Assembly: GCF_008271295.1 (NCBI RefSeq)
Contig: NZ_VTOY01000006.1
Coordinates: forward strand, 62,001-126,000
DNA from: Pseudoselenomonas ruminis
GTDB lineage: Bacteria > Bacillota > Negativicutes > Selenomonadales > Selenomonadaceae
DNA length: 64,000 bases
Direction of reading: 5' to 3'
In this document: in pieces, positions 28,629 to 37,759 of the stretch
Position numbering within the stretch: position 1 is the first letter of the stretch
How the letters are laid out: each line of letters opens with the position of its first letter
Translations under genes and position numbers: made by a program
The notes under the pieces: generated by a model
The model's database searches: none
What the model was told of the DNA's origin: nothing
What the model saw: only the letters and a program-made list of their open reading frames with translations

Positions 28629-29402
28629 GTGGTGGATTCGTTGACAAAGATTATTGCGGTGGCAAATCAGAAGGGTGGCGTCGGCAAGACGACCACGTCC
28701 GTAAATCTGGCAGCCTGCCTGGCCGAAAAGAAGAAAAAAGTTTTGCTGGTAGATTGCGACCCGCAGGGCAATGCCAGCAGTGGTTTCGGCATTGATAAAT
28801 CGGCGCTGGAGCAGACCATCTATCATGTTTTGATTGATAATGCGGCAGTCGCAGATGTCATTCAGAAAACGGAATTCAAGGTCGATGTCCTGCCGGCGAA
28901 TATCGAGCTTGCCGGTGCTGAAGTCGAACTGGTAGCGGCAATTTCGCGCGAGACCCGTCTCAAGAAAGCCTTGGACAGCATCAAGGAAAACTACGATTAT
29001 ATCATTATTGACTGCCCGCCGTCGCTCGGGCTGCTGACGCTGAACTCGCTCGCAGCAGCTGACTCGGTACTGATGCCAATCCAGTGCGAATTTTATGCGT
29101 TGGAGGGCGTCTCCCAGCTCATGAATACGATTGAACTGGTGCGCAGCAATCTCAACCCGAATCTCGAGGTTGAGGGCGTTCTCATGACGATGTTCGATTC
29201 CCGTACGAAGCTGTCGGAGCAGGTCGTAGATGAAGTTCGCACGAATTTTGGGGATACGGTTTATAAGACGATGATTCCGCGTACGGTCCGCCTGTCGGAA
29301 GCTCCCTCCTATGGCGAGCCGATTCTCTACTATGACAGACGTTCCAAGGGAGCAGAGGTTTATATGAAATTGGCGAAAGAGGTGATTGCTCGTGGCAAAT
29401 AA
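28629..29402 (+). CDS. parA: Chromosome partitioning ATPase ParA/Soj
   Basis: Deviant Walker A ATPase (NQKGGVGKTTTSVNLAACLA), CDPQGNASSGFG and YIIIDCPPSLGLLTLNSL. 257 residues. It moves ParB-parS complexes and in Firmicutes also influences DnaA. The start is uncertain: GTG 28629 or 28632, or TTG 28641, the last giving the usual MTKIIAVANQKGG. Overlaps parB by 11 bp. Confidence 0.96.
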   Translation: MVDSLTKIIAVANQKGGVGKTTTSVNLAACLAEKKKKVLLVDCDPQGNASSGFGIDKSALEQTIYHVLIDNAAVADVIQKTEFKVDVLPANIELAGAEVELVAAISRETRLKKALDSIKENYDYIIIDCPPSLGLLTLNSLAAADSVLMPIQCEFYALEGVSQLMNTIELVRSNLNPNLEVEGVLMTMFDSRTKLSEQVVDEVRTNFGDTVYKTMIPRTVRLSEAPSYGEPILYYDRRSKGAEVYMKLAKEVIARGK

Positions 29403-30342
29403 GGCACATGGCGGTTTGGGCAAAGGTCTTGGGGCGTTGCTCAAGGATACGAAAATAACGCCGGCCAAGGATAAAGTCCAGGAGCTTAATGTAACGGAAA
29501 TCAAAGCCAATCGTTACCAGCCGCGTCAGGAGTTCGATGAGACGGCACTCGATACGCTGAAGGATTCCGTAAAACGGATTGGCATCATCGAGCCGCTGCT
29601 GGTCCGCAAGCTGCCGGGCACGGGGTACGAATTGATTGCTGGCGAGCGCCGTCTGCGGGCTGCCAAGCTGGCTGGCTTAAAGACGGTACCGGCGATGATT
29701 CGCGAATATAATGATGCGGAAGTCAGTGAAATCGCTCTGATTGAAAATATCCAGCGCGAAGACTTGAATGCGATTGAAGAAGCCAAGGCCTATCAGCGTC
29801 TTATGAAAGACTTTGGCATGACGCAGGATGATATGGCCAAGAAAATCGGCCGCAGCCGTTCGCATATCGCCAACTTCCTGCGTTTGTTGAAGCTCGAGCC
29901 GCAGGTACAGGATTACGTTGCCAATGGCGCCCTGTCCATGGGACAGGCAAAACCGCTGCTGGCCATTGAGAATCAGAACTTGCAGCGGGAAGCTGCCGAA
30001 TACATCCAGGCAGAAGATCTGTCGGCTCGCCAATGCGAGGCGCTGGTCAAAAAATTGCAGGATAATCCGGACTACTTTAAGGAGAAACCGGAGGCGGCGA
30101 AGAAAGATAAGAAGGAGCAGGACGTATTCCTGACCGATGCCGTCGATAAGCTTACGCATCTATTTGGCACGCAGGTAAAAATCCATCCGGGCAAGAAAAA
30201 GAGCAAGATCGAAATCGAATTTTATTCCCCAGAGGATTTGGATCGCATCATGGGATTGATTCTTGAGCGGGAAGAACAAGTCAAAAAGCAGAAGATCGAT
30301 GCCTTGCGGCAAGTGTCGCTGACGCAGAAATTTACGGTCTAA
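29392..30342 (+). CDS. parB: Chromosome partitioning protein ParB/Spo0J
   Basis: CTPase clamp that loads on parS. It contains KANRYQPRQEFDE, the CTP box GERRLRAAKLAG, IENIQREDLNAIEEA and the helix-turn-helix MTQDDMAKKIGRSRSHIANF. Basic C-terminal dimerisation domain. GTG at 29392 follows AGAGGTG; 316 residues. Four parS-like sites lie within about 11 kb on each side. Confidence 0.97.
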   Translation: MANKAHGGLGKGLGALLKDTKITPAKDKVQELNVTEIKANRYQPRQEFDETALDTLKDSVKRIGIIEPLLVRKLPGTGYELIAGERRLRAAKLAGLKTVPAMIREYNDAEVSEIALIENIQREDLNAIEEAKAYQRLMKDFGMTQDDMAKKIGRSRSHIANFLRLLKLEPQVQDYVANGALSMGQAKPLLAIENQNLQREAAEYIQAEDLSARQCEALVKKLQDNPDYFKEKPEAAKKDKKEQDVFLTDAVDKLTHLFGTQVKIHPGKKKSKIEIEFYSPEDLDRIMGLILEREEQVKKQKIDALRQVSLTQKFTV

Positions 30343-30350
30343 GCCAGGCG

Positions 30351-30457
30351 GTTTTGCCTATGGCAAAACTAGAACAATGGCGTTAGAACGCTTGACGCGT
30401 TGAAACGCTAATAAGTATATTTTGCTTATAGCAAAATTTGAACTACGGCGTTATAAT
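30351..30457 (+). repeat. Two hairpin-headed direct repeats after parB
   Basis: GTTTTGCC-TAT-GGCAAAAC (30351-30369) and ATTTTGC-TTATA-GCAAAAT (30419-30437) are each followed by a similar GAAC(A/T)A(T/C)GGCGTTA segment. The first hairpin may terminate parB. A TATAAT at 30452 may be the -10 for the next gene. Confidence 0.55.
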
Positions 30458-30489
30458 ATTAAAGGTTTGCGATTAAGGGTTAGCGGTTT

Positions 30490-30505
30490 TGTTTCACGTG
30501 CAACA
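30490..30505. other. parS-like site 3
   Basis: TGTTTCACGTGCAACA, one mismatch to consensus, downstream of parB. Confidence 0.85.
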
Positions 30506-30553
30506 TTTGGTTGCATGAGAAGGGAAGCAGAGAAAGGGAGCATTCAATAAACA

Positions 30554-31063
30554 ATGGATATTCAGCAGTTCATAAAGATAATGACGAACAATATGCCATT
30601 TATCGTTGCCGGCATGGCCGTGATTATGGTAATCATGTTGGGAATTATGATTAATCAGGCGATGAATCTCAGTTATATGAGAAAGCGTTATCGCAAGATG
30701 ATGACTGGCGTTGATGGTGCCAACATGGAGCGCCTGCTTATGGGCCATATCGATGAGGTTCGTCACGTCGTAGAGGAGAATCAGCGGCTCGATAGTGAGA
30801 ACAAGCGGATGGATGCACTGCTCCAGACTGCGGTCACGCGGGTGGGCGTTGTCCGTTTCCGGGCCTTTGAAGACATGGGCAGCGATCTGAGCTATGCGGT
30901 GGCCTTGCTGGACTCCTATAATAATGGTGTGATTCTGTCCAGCATCTTTGGCCGCGAGGATTCCCGCAGTTATGTAAAGCCAATCGAGGCTGGTGCATCG
31001 ACCTACACGCTGACGCAGGAAGAGGAACAGGCACTGCATGACGCTATGGCCAAGGCGCAGTAA
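30554..31063 (+). CDS. DUF4446-family membrane-anchored protein
   Basis: 169 residues: a membrane segment (about 12-34), a coiled-coil region (HIDEVRHVVEENQRLDSENK) and a C-terminal domain with VGVVRFRAFEDMGSDLSYAVALLD, characteristic of DUF4446. It commonly follows parB in Firmicutes; function unknown. A GGGAG site lies unusually far (about 17 nt) upstream of the ATG. Confidence 0.8.
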   Translation: MDIQQFIKIMTNNMPFIVAGMAVIMVIMLGIMINQAMNLSYMRKRYRKMMTGVDGANMERLLMGHIDEVRHVVEENQRLDSENKRMDALLQTAVTRVGVVRFRAFEDMGSDLSYAVALLDSYNNGVILSSIFGREDSRSYVKPIEAGASTYTLTQEEEQALHDAMAKAQ

Positions 31064-31100
31064 TCCGGTATATTCTATAGTAGAAAAAACTTTAAAAAAC

Positions 31101-31135
31101 AAAAACCTTATGCTATAATGGCATAAGGTTTTTTA
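31101..31135 (+). terminator. Terminator
   Basis: AACCTTATGC and GCATAAGGTT followed by six T. Confidence 0.88.
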
Positions 31136-31207
31136 TTTATTGGTGAAGCAATCCAGGGAGTTTTATGTCCGTGGATTATTTTATTGAAAGTGTTTGGAGG
31201 CTTTACT

Positions 31208-32173
31208 TTGGCAGACGAGAAGAAACCAGAGATAAAGGAATCACCGGAGTATACAATCAAATTTATCCCGCCCAATGGCGGCGATGTAAAGAAAATCCAT
31301 TTATCCGCGCGCAACTTAAAGATTGGCGTTGCCTCGGCAGCTGTTGGTGCGCTGCTCTTTGTGGGAGCATTCAGCTATTCGGTTTACAGTACCTTTGCGG
31401 CGCAGAGCGGACAAAGTGAGATCCGGGAACTCCGGGAAGTGAATACGATTCAGCAGGAACAGCTGTTGCAGCTTTCCAAGAAGGCCAACGACCTGCAGGA
31501 TGAAATGGAGCAGCTGAAACAAATCGAAAATGAACTGCGCCAGATGACGGGGATGGCTCCGGCGAAAGATGGCAATGCACCGGCTGAGCAGAACCCTGAT
31601 GCCAGTGGCAATGGCGACGGCAAGCACGATGGGCAGGGCGGACCGGTAGTCCAGCCGGATTTGAACAATATCGGTCAGGTACTCACCATGGTGGAGCAGG
31701 GGCTTACCCAGCGCCGTGAGTCGCTGATGGACTTGCAGCAGCATATCAAAGACCGTCAGGAGAAGCTTGGTTACAATCCGCTTATGGGCAGCAGCACGAT
31801 GCCGTCCATCTGGCCGGCCCATGGTGTTGTTACTTCGCCGTTCGGACTTCGCTGGAATGGCTCGGATTTCCATCCGGGCATCGATATTGCCAATGATGCA
31901 GGAACGCCAATCCTGGCGGCTGCTGATGGTGTTGTCACGACGGCTGGCTGGAATGATGGCGGTTATGGCAATATGGTTGACATTGATCATGGCAATGGCA
32001 TCATGACCCGTTATGGTCATGCAATGCAGGTTGTCGTCACGCCGGGACAGTATGTCCGCCGCGGCCAGGTCATCGCCTACATGGGCAGCACGGGATTCTC
32101 TACGGGGCCGCATGTTCACTATGAGGTGCGCATTGGCGGTGAGGCGGTAAATCCGGCCTCGTACCTCCATTGA
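31208..32173 (+). CDS. M23-family cell-wall peptidase, membrane anchored
   Basis: 321 residues: short cytoplasmic N-terminus, membrane segment (about 40-60), coiled coil (about 70-110), Gly/Asn-rich linker and a C-terminal LytM domain with SPFGLRWNGSDFHPGIDIAN, RYGHA and GPHVHYEV, which hold the zinc ligands. Predicted periplasmic peptidoglycan endopeptidase or amidase activator. TTG start at 31208 is chosen because GGAGG lies 7 bp upstream; the upstream ATG at 31184 lacks one. Confidence 0.9.
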   Translation: MADEKKPEIKESPEYTIKFIPPNGGDVKKIHLSARNLKIGVASAAVGALLFVGAFSYSVYSTFAAQSGQSEIRELREVNTIQQEQLLQLSKKANDLQDEMEQLKQIENELRQMTGMAPAKDGNAPAEQNPDASGNGDGKHDGQGGPVVQPDLNNIGQVLTMVEQGLTQRRESLMDLQQHIKDRQEKLGYNPLMGSSTMPSIWPAHGVVTSPFGLRWNGSDFHPGIDIANDAGTPILAAADGVVTTAGWNDGGYGNMVDIDHGNGIMTRYGHAMQVVVTPGQYVRRGQVIAYMGSTGFSTGPHVHYEVRIGGEAVNPASYLH

Positions 32174-32293
32174 TAGGCATAAAGCCGTAAGTATTATGTA
32201 TACTTTCATGGACGCATGACGGCTGTTTCACGGAGTTGTATGCGTGTATACAGTAAAAAAATACATAACATAACAAAAGTGAATAATAAACAT

Positions 32294-32329
32294 AAGCTCT
32301 ATGCAAACAACGGCATAGGGCTTTTTTAT
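32294..32329 (+). terminator. Terminator of M23 peptidase gene
   Basis: AGCTCTATGC and GCATAGGGCT around AAACAACG, followed by a T-run. Confidence 0.85.
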
Positions 32330-32482
32330 TGGCGGAATAAGTATAACAAATGATAAAACTGTAAACTGTATACATACATATTTATGCAGAAATGTATAAA
32401 TATAATAGCAGCTTTTTAGAAAGTGGGCGTAAAATCAAGGAAATAACGGATTTTGTCAGAATATTATGCTTGAATATACATA

Positions 32483-32511
32483 TTGACATCGGTTTACAGT
32501 CTTCCTATAAT
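32483..32511 (+). promoter_or_regulatory. Consensus promoter of glutamate synthase operon
   Basis: TTGACA (32483-32488), 17-bp spacer, TATAAT (32506-32511). Confidence 0.92.
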
Positions 32512-32591
32512 AGGAGATACATTACAGTCGAAATGTATTGTATAGAGACAATGTATTATATACAAAGGACAATCTCAAAGGAGAGACGGAT

Positions 32592-33698
32592 ATGTGTAGA
32601 ATTGGTTCAATCAAGAGCAAAGTACCCATTCAGCCATCCAAGGCGCTGCGTTTGATGCTTCCGCAGCAGGAAGGGCATGATAACTCCGGATTCGCCATGG
32701 TCATGCAGGACCTGTACGGCATCTTTTCCAATTATAAGGATAAGCCGCTGTTATCCCTGGCCTGCACGCAGCGCGGTGCGCAGCTGGTAGAGGAATACAT
32801 GGATGCGCACAACTTCGTACAGCTGGCAGAATGGATTCCTATTCCGGATAAACGTCCGGGGCTTGATATTCAGGCAATGCCATACTACATTTTCCGTAAC
32901 TACGATTATCCGGAGGATGCCGAGAAGATGACCAAGGAGCAGAAGGAAGACCTGCTGCTCGATACCCGTCTGGCACTCAGAAAACTGCTCGAAGAGGCAG
33001 GCGAGGGCTTCGTCTATTCGTTTTGGCCGGATGTATTGACCTTGAAGGAAATCGGCGATCCGCGCGATATTGCTACGTATTTCCACCTTTGGGATGACAA
33101 TGGCTGCCTGGCTGCGAAGTCGATCGTAGCGCAGTGCCGTCAGAATACCAATTACGACATCGTGCGCTATGCAGCGCATCCGTTCTTCCTGCAGGGCTAC
33201 ACGCTCTGTGCGAATGGTGAGAATACCTTCTATACGAAGAACAAGGAATTCCAGAAATCGCTGCATCGTGGCTATATCGGTTTTGAGTCCGATTCCCAGT
33301 GTTTCCTCAATACGCTTCATTATGTACATCACGAGCTCAAATGGCCGCTTACCTATTATAAGCATGTCATTACGCCGCTGCCGTTCGAGGAAATCGAACA
33401 GCGGGAGGATAAAGAGGTCCTCACGGCAATTCGTCAGTCGCTGGCGAATCTGGAGATCAACGGCCCGAATACCGTTATCGGTGTGCTGCCGGATAATCGC
33501 ATGATTACCTGCTGCGACTCCAAGAAACTTCGTCCGGTTGTCATCGGCCGCACGGATGATATGCTGGCAATCTCTTCGGAGGTTTGCGGCATCAATGAAA
33601 TCATGCCGGACCGTGACCAGACGAAGGACATTTACCCGAATGAACGGGAAATCATAGTAATCAACGATGAGCTGGAGGTACAGAGATGGAAGCAGTAA
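32592..33698 (+). CDS. Glutamate synthase, glutaminase subunit (GltB1 type)
   Basis: 368-residue class II glutamine amidotransferase. Starting at ATG 32592 (AGGAG upstream), removal of Met exposes Cys2 (MCRIGSIKSK) as nucleophile; EGHDNSGFAMV and NGENTFYTKNKEFQ resemble the glutaminase fold of GltB. It releases ammonia from glutamine for the synthase subunit. The gene overlaps the next by 13 bp. In E. coli this is the N-terminal part of one large GltB polypeptide; here it is a separate protein. Confidence 0.85.
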   Translation: MCRIGSIKSKVPIQPSKALRLMLPQQEGHDNSGFAMVMQDLYGIFSNYKDKPLLSLACTQRGAQLVEEYMDAHNFVQLAEWIPIPDKRPGLDIQAMPYYIFRNYDYPEDAEKMTKEQKEDLLLDTRLALRKLLEEAGEGFVYSFWPDVLTLKEIGDPRDIATYFHLWDDNGCLAAKSIVAQCRQNTNYDIVRYAAHPFFLQGYTLCANGENTFYTKNKEFQKSLHRGYIGFESDSQCFLNTLHYVHHELKWPLTYYKHVITPLPFEEIEQREDKEVLTAIRQSLANLEINGPNTVIGVLPDNRMITCCDSKKLRPVVIGRTDDMLAISSEVCGINEIMPDRDQTKDIYPNEREIIVINDELEVQRWKQ

Positions 33699-35317
33699 AA
33701 ACTCAGGACGTGGCAGTAAATGACCTGCCATGGAAAATCGAATATCATGCTGACCGCTGTACGATGTGCGGCAGCTGCGTGGCCGGCTGTTCGTTCAAGG
33801 CCATCAAAGTGGTTACGCAGAGCCAGTCTTTGACGATTTCGGAGGGGAGTCAGCCCGAACCGAAGCATACGCATGTCGCGCGCCCCATCATCAAACAGGT
33901 GGCAAGCCTGACGGATTTCTGCCGGGGCTGTGGCATGTGCGAGAAAATCTGCCCGAACAACGCCATTCGTCCGGTTCGTAATCCGGACAGCCGCCGCACG
34001 CTGCTGGCAAAAGACAATGGCCCCATCAAACGCGGTGGACGCACGAATCTTAACGCGCAGCGTACGCTGGACAGTATTGTCGTTGGCCGTATCTCTCAGA
34101 TGACGGACCCGTCGCTCGATGCGGCCCGCCACACCTTCGATATCCGTTCGCCCTTTGGCCGCGTGCTTTCCGCCAAAGAGCTCCCGTTTGAGCTCAAGGA
34201 TGGCAAGCTCGTTCAGGCAAGCCATACGCCGCCGGTCGATTGGATTTACCCGCTGATTTTCTCGGATATGTCCATCGGTGCTCTGTCGACCCGTGCCTGG
34301 GAAGCCGTGGCCCTGGCTGTCGGCTACCTCAACGAGAAATGCGGCCTGCCGGTCCGCATGAGCTCCGGTGAGGGCGGCATGCCGGTAAAACTTTTGGAAT
34401 CGGAGTATCTCAAATACTTCATTATACAGATTGCGTCCGGTCACTTTGGCTGGAACCGTATCATCAAGGCAATGCCGCACATGGTTACGGACCCGGCAGG
34501 TATCCTCATCAAGATTGGCCAGGGTGCAAAACCGGGCGACGGCGGCCTGCTGCCGGAGGCAAAGGTAGCGGAGCATGTCCAGGCTATCCGTGGTGTACCG
34601 AAGGCAACGCTGGCTTCGCCACCGAACCATCAGGGCCTTTACTCCATCGAGGAGTCGGTCCAGAAGATGCATCTTTCCATGAATGCCGCGTTTGGCTTCC
34701 GTGTTCCGGTCGGCATCAAGTGCGCCGCATCGGCAACTTCTGTTTCCGTATACAACAACCTGCTGCGTGACCCGTACAAGATTTGCGGCGGTTTCTTCCT
34801 CGACGGTATCCAGGGCGGCACGGGTGCCGCCAATGAGGTATCCCTCGACCATACGGGCCATCCGGTCGTTTCCAAGATTCGCGACTGCTACAATGCAGCC
34901 GTCAAACAGGGCCTTCAGGGCCAGATTCCGCTTTATGGCGGCGGTGGTATCGGCATGACCGGCAATGCGGCTGCTGATGCCTTCAAGATGATGTGCCTCG
35001 GTGCTAACGGCGTATTCGTCGGCAAGGTCCTGATTCAGCTCCTGGGCTGCGTTGGCAACGAGCAGGGCCGCTGCAACTCCTGTAATACGGGTAAATGCCC
35101 GATGGGTATCTGCTCGCAGGATCCGCGCCTCGTCAAACGCCTCGACATCGACCGTGGTGCTCAGAAAATCGTCGACTATGTACTGGCTTTCGATGCAGAG
35201 CTCAAGAAGCTCATGGCGCCGATTGGCAACAGCTCGCTGCCGATTGGCCGCAGTGATGCACTGGTATCGACGGATAAGGCCGTGGCAGAAAAACTCGGCA
35301 TCCAGTATGTATGCTAA
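33686..35317 (+). CDS. Glutamate synthase FMN-domain subunit with two 4Fe-4S motifs (GltB2 type)
   Basis: 543 residues. N-terminal ferredoxin-like motifs CTMCGSCVAGCSFKA (Cys25, 28, 31, 35) and CRGCGMCEKICP (Cys79, 82, 85, 89) precede the FMN-binding synthase barrel (MSSGEGGMPVKLLES, KPGDGGLLPEAKV, GGTGAANEV, GGGGIGMTGNAAADA) and a Cys-rich CNSCNTGKCPMGIC at the end. This is the archaeal-type stand-alone synthase subunit, which converts 2-oxoglutarate plus ammonia to glutamate. GGAGGT lies before the start inside the previous gene. Confidence 0.93.
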   Translation: MEAVKTQDVAVNDLPWKIEYHADRCTMCGSCVAGCSFKAIKVVTQSQSLTISEGSQPEPKHTHVARPIIKQVASLTDFCRGCGMCEKICPNNAIRPVRNPDSRRTLLAKDNGPIKRGGRTNLNAQRTLDSIVVGRISQMTDPSLDAARHTFDIRSPFGRVLSAKELPFELKDGKLVQASHTPPVDWIYPLIFSDMSIGALSTRAWEAVALAVGYLNEKCGLPVRMSSGEGGMPVKLLESEYLKYFIIQIASGHFGWNRIIKAMPHMVTDPAGILIKIGQGAKPGDGGLLPEAKVAEHVQAIRGVPKATLASPPNHQGLYSIEESVQKMHLSMNAAFGFRVPVGIKCAASATSVSVYNNLLRDPYKICGGFFLDGIQGGTGAANEVSLDHTGHPVVSKIRDCYNAAVKQGLQGQIPLYGGGGIGMTGNAAADAFKMMCLGANGVFVGKVLIQLLGCVGNEQGRCNSCNTGKCPMGICSQDPRLVKRLDIDRGAQKIVDYVLAFDAELKKLMAPIGNSSLPIGRSDALVSTDKAVAEKLGIQYVC

Positions 35318-35344
35318 CGATGGCGTAACAGGAGGCAATAACTT

Positions 35345-37681
35345 ATGTTTAAGATAGAAACAATGCAGGGACATGAACGCATGTCCACTCAGGACCTGCT
35401 GCTCGCCATTGGCGATGCGGTAAAGCAGGGCGAGACCGAGTTCGAGATTGCGGCTTCGGGCCAGCATGATATCGGCGGTCCGTTATGGCATCCGGAAGGC
35501 AAGACGCTGCACTTCCATGTCACTAATGCCGGCCAGCGTCTCGGCTCGATGTGCCTGCCGGGCACGGAAATCGTAGCCGATGGTTCGGTATCGGCTGATG
35601 TAGGCTGGCTGAACTCCGGCGGTACGATTACGGTTAAAGGCGATGCCGGCGATACGGCTGGTCACTGTTCCTCTGGTGGTAAGATTTTCATCGGCGGCCG
35701 TGGCGGTACCCGTACGGGTTCGCTGATGAAACATGACCCGCTCTATGAAGAACCGGAACTCTGGATTCTCAAGAATGTTGGATCTTTCTCGTTCGAGTTC
35801 ATGGGCGGCGGCCGTGCGATTGTCTGCGGTTATGACAGTGAGCAGTTCGCATCGGTTCTCGGCGAGCGTGCCTGTGTCGGCATGGTAGGCGGCGTGGTCT
35901 ATGTACGCGGTACTATCGATACCTATCCGGCTGACATCAAATATATGGACCTCGATGAGGACGATATCGCTTTCCTCGATGGCGGCATGGATGAGTTCCT
36001 GCAGCATATCGAGCGCGAGGATTTGCGCCAGGAACTTTCGGACTGGAGCCAGTGGAAGAAACTGCGCCCGCTGACGGCTGCCGAGAAGAAGGGCAAGAAA
36101 AACCATGACCTCAAGGCATTCCGTTTGAATGACTGGGTAAAAGGCGGCATCTTCAGCGATGTAGCCCATGATGATTTCGCTGTTCACAATACGCTTTCGA
36201 CGGGCCTTTACCGTCTGCGTGTACCGAGCTGGGATAATGCGAAATTTGCGGCACCGTGCGAATTCAATTGCCCGACGGGCATCCCGACGCAGCGCCGCTA
36301 TGACCTGATTCGTCAGGGCAAGCTCGATGAAGCGTTCCAGCTGGAACTTCAGTATACACCGTTCCCAGGCTCGGTTTGCGGTTCGGTCTGCCCGAACCCC
36401 TGCATGGACCACTGTACGCGCGGTACGATTGATGAGCCGATTCAGATTGGCGACCTTGGCTATCGTTCGGCCTTCCTGAAGGTTGAGCCGCCCAAAACTA
36501 AGACGGGCAAAAAGATTGCCGTCATCGGTGGCGGTGTTGCCGGCCTTTCGACGGCATGGCAGCTGGCGCGCAAAGGCCATAGCGTCACGGTTTACGACGA
36601 TGCCGAGCGCATGGGTGGTAAACTCGAACAGGTTATCCCGCGTGGCCGTCTGGCACATGAGCTCTTGGAAGCAGAGCTCAAACGCATTCAGAGCGTTGGC
36701 GTAGAATTTGTCACGAGCTATAAAGTCGATAAAGAGAAATTTGCTGCCCTGCGCAAAGAAAACGACGCAGTAGTCGTGGCAACGGGCGGTACGAAATCCC
36801 GCTTCTTCCCCTGGGAGGGGGCTGAGCACCTCACGATGGGACTGGAATACCTCAAGGCGATCAACCGTGGCGAGAAACCGGCTACGGGCAAGCGCGTCGT
36901 CGTTATCGGTGCCGGCAACTCCGGTATGGATACCTGCCGTGGTGCTTATGAAATGGGTGCGGAGACGGTCGTAGCTGTCGATGTGCAGAAACCGGCAGCT
37001 TTTGCTGATGAAATCGAGTACATCGAAAATCTCGGCGGCAAGCTCGTCTGGCCGTTCTTTACGAATAAAATCACGCCGGAGGGCGTTTATGGCAACGATG
37101 GCCGCTTCATCCCGGCCGATCAGGTAATCGTCAGCATCGGTGAGGAACCGGAGCTTGACTTCCTGCCGGAAGACGAGGGAATCGAGTTCTTCCGCAAGAG
37201 CTGGCTGGTACCCAAGAAAGACCAGAGCATTGCCAAAGGCGTATTCACCGCTGGTGATACGATTAAACCAGGCCGTCTGACCGATGCTATCGGCAGTGGC
37301 CGCAAAGCAGCCTGGTATGTCGATCAGTATGTCATGGGCCAAGAGACTGCGGACTTCCCTGAGAAGCAGCAGATCCCTGCCGAGCGCCTGTCGAAAGCAT
37401 ACTTTGATAAGTGCAATCACTGCCTGCTCGGGGATCCGGTCGATGACCATACGCGTTGTGTCAGCTGCGGTACCTGCCGTGACTGCAAGATGTGTCTGGA
37501 ATCCTGCCCAGAAAAAGCCATTACCCGTATCCAGAAGGAAGATGGCAGCTGGGAATATGTATCCGACCCGAACCGCTGCATTGGCTGTGGAATCTGCGCG
37601 GGGGTCTGCCCCTGTGGCGTCTGGAGTATCAACGACAACCCAGAAAAAATCGACATGTATTCGACGGGAGCAAAAGCATAA
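35345..37681 (+). CDS. Glutamate synthase GltB3 (GXGXG) fused to NAD(P)H-oxidoreductase subunit
   Basis: 778-residue fusion. Residues ~1-250 form the GXGXG beta-helix of GltB (DVGWLNSGGTITVKGDAGDT, IGGRGGTRTGSL). Then comes a GltA/GltD-like FAD-NAD(P)H module: CPTGIPTQRRYDLIRQGK, CPNPCMDHCTRG, dinucleotide motifs AVIGGGVAGLSTAW and VVIGAGNSGMDTCRGAY, TAGDTIKPGRLTDAIGSGRK. The C-terminus has Cys clusters, including 4Fe-4S-like CRDCKMCLESCPEKA and CIGCGICAGVCPCG. The fusion places the structural GltB piece on the electron-input subunit. Confidence 0.9.
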   Translation: MFKIETMQGHERMSTQDLLLAIGDAVKQGETEFEIAASGQHDIGGPLWHPEGKTLHFHVTNAGQRLGSMCLPGTEIVADGSVSADVGWLNSGGTITVKGDAGDTAGHCSSGGKIFIGGRGGTRTGSLMKHDPLYEEPELWILKNVGSFSFEFMGGGRAIVCGYDSEQFASVLGERACVGMVGGVVYVRGTIDTYPADIKYMDLDEDDIAFLDGGMDEFLQHIEREDLRQELSDWSQWKKLRPLTAAEKKGKKNHDLKAFRLNDWVKGGIFSDVAHDDFAVHNTLSTGLYRLRVPSWDNAKFAAPCEFNCPTGIPTQRRYDLIRQGKLDEAFQLELQYTPFPGSVCGSVCPNPCMDHCTRGTIDEPIQIGDLGYRSAFLKVEPPKTKTGKKIAVIGGGVAGLSTAWQLARKGHSVTVYDDAERMGGKLEQVIPRGRLAHELLEAELKRIQSVGVEFVTSYKVDKEKFAALRKENDAVVVATGGTKSRFFPWEGAEHLTMGLEYLKAINRGEKPATGKRVVVIGAGNSGMDTCRGAYEMGAETVVAVDVQKPAAFADEIEYIENLGGKLVWPFFTNKITPEGVYGNDGRFIPADQVIVSIGEEPELDFLPEDEGIEFFRKSWLVPKKDQSIAKGVFTAGDTIKPGRLTDAIGSGRKAAWYVDQYVMGQETADFPEKQQIPAERLSKAYFDKCNHCLLGDPVDDHTRCVSCGTCRDCKMCLESCPEKAITRIQKEDGSWEYVSDPNRCIGCGICAGVCPCGVWSINDNPEKIDMYSTGAKA

Positions 37682-37690
37682 AAGAATAAT

Positions 37691-37706
37691 TGTTTCACGT
37701 GCAACA
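37691..37706. other. parS-like site 4
   Basis: TGTTTCACGTGCAACA, same variant as site 3, between the glt operon stop and its terminator. Confidence 0.85.
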
Positions 37707-37746
37707 AAACGGGACCATGAGAAAAACACATGGTCCCGTTTCTTTT
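37707..37746. terminator. Terminator of glt operon
   Basis: AACGGGACCATG and CATGGTCCCGTT followed by TCTTTT; A-rich on the left, so it may also serve the converging gene. Confidence 0.88.
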
Positions 37747-37759
37747 ATCGGTGTATCGA

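Larger units (their letters stand above)
32174..32591. other. Intergenic region upstream of glutamate synthase
   Basis: It holds the terminator at 32294-32329, two perfect TGTATACA 8-mers (32245 and 32367), the promoter at 32483-32511 and an 80-nt leader with ATACATT/AATGTAT pairing. No gene is visible. Confidence 0.6.

Noticed and set aside
33632-35467. A 611-codon open frame antisense to the FMN synthase subunit
   Set aside because: Shadow of biased codon use; no recognisable protein.
35483-37729. A 748-codon open frame antisense to the glutamate synthase fusion
   Set aside because: Shadow frame; the sense protein has GXGXG, FAD, NAD(P)H and Fe-S motifs.
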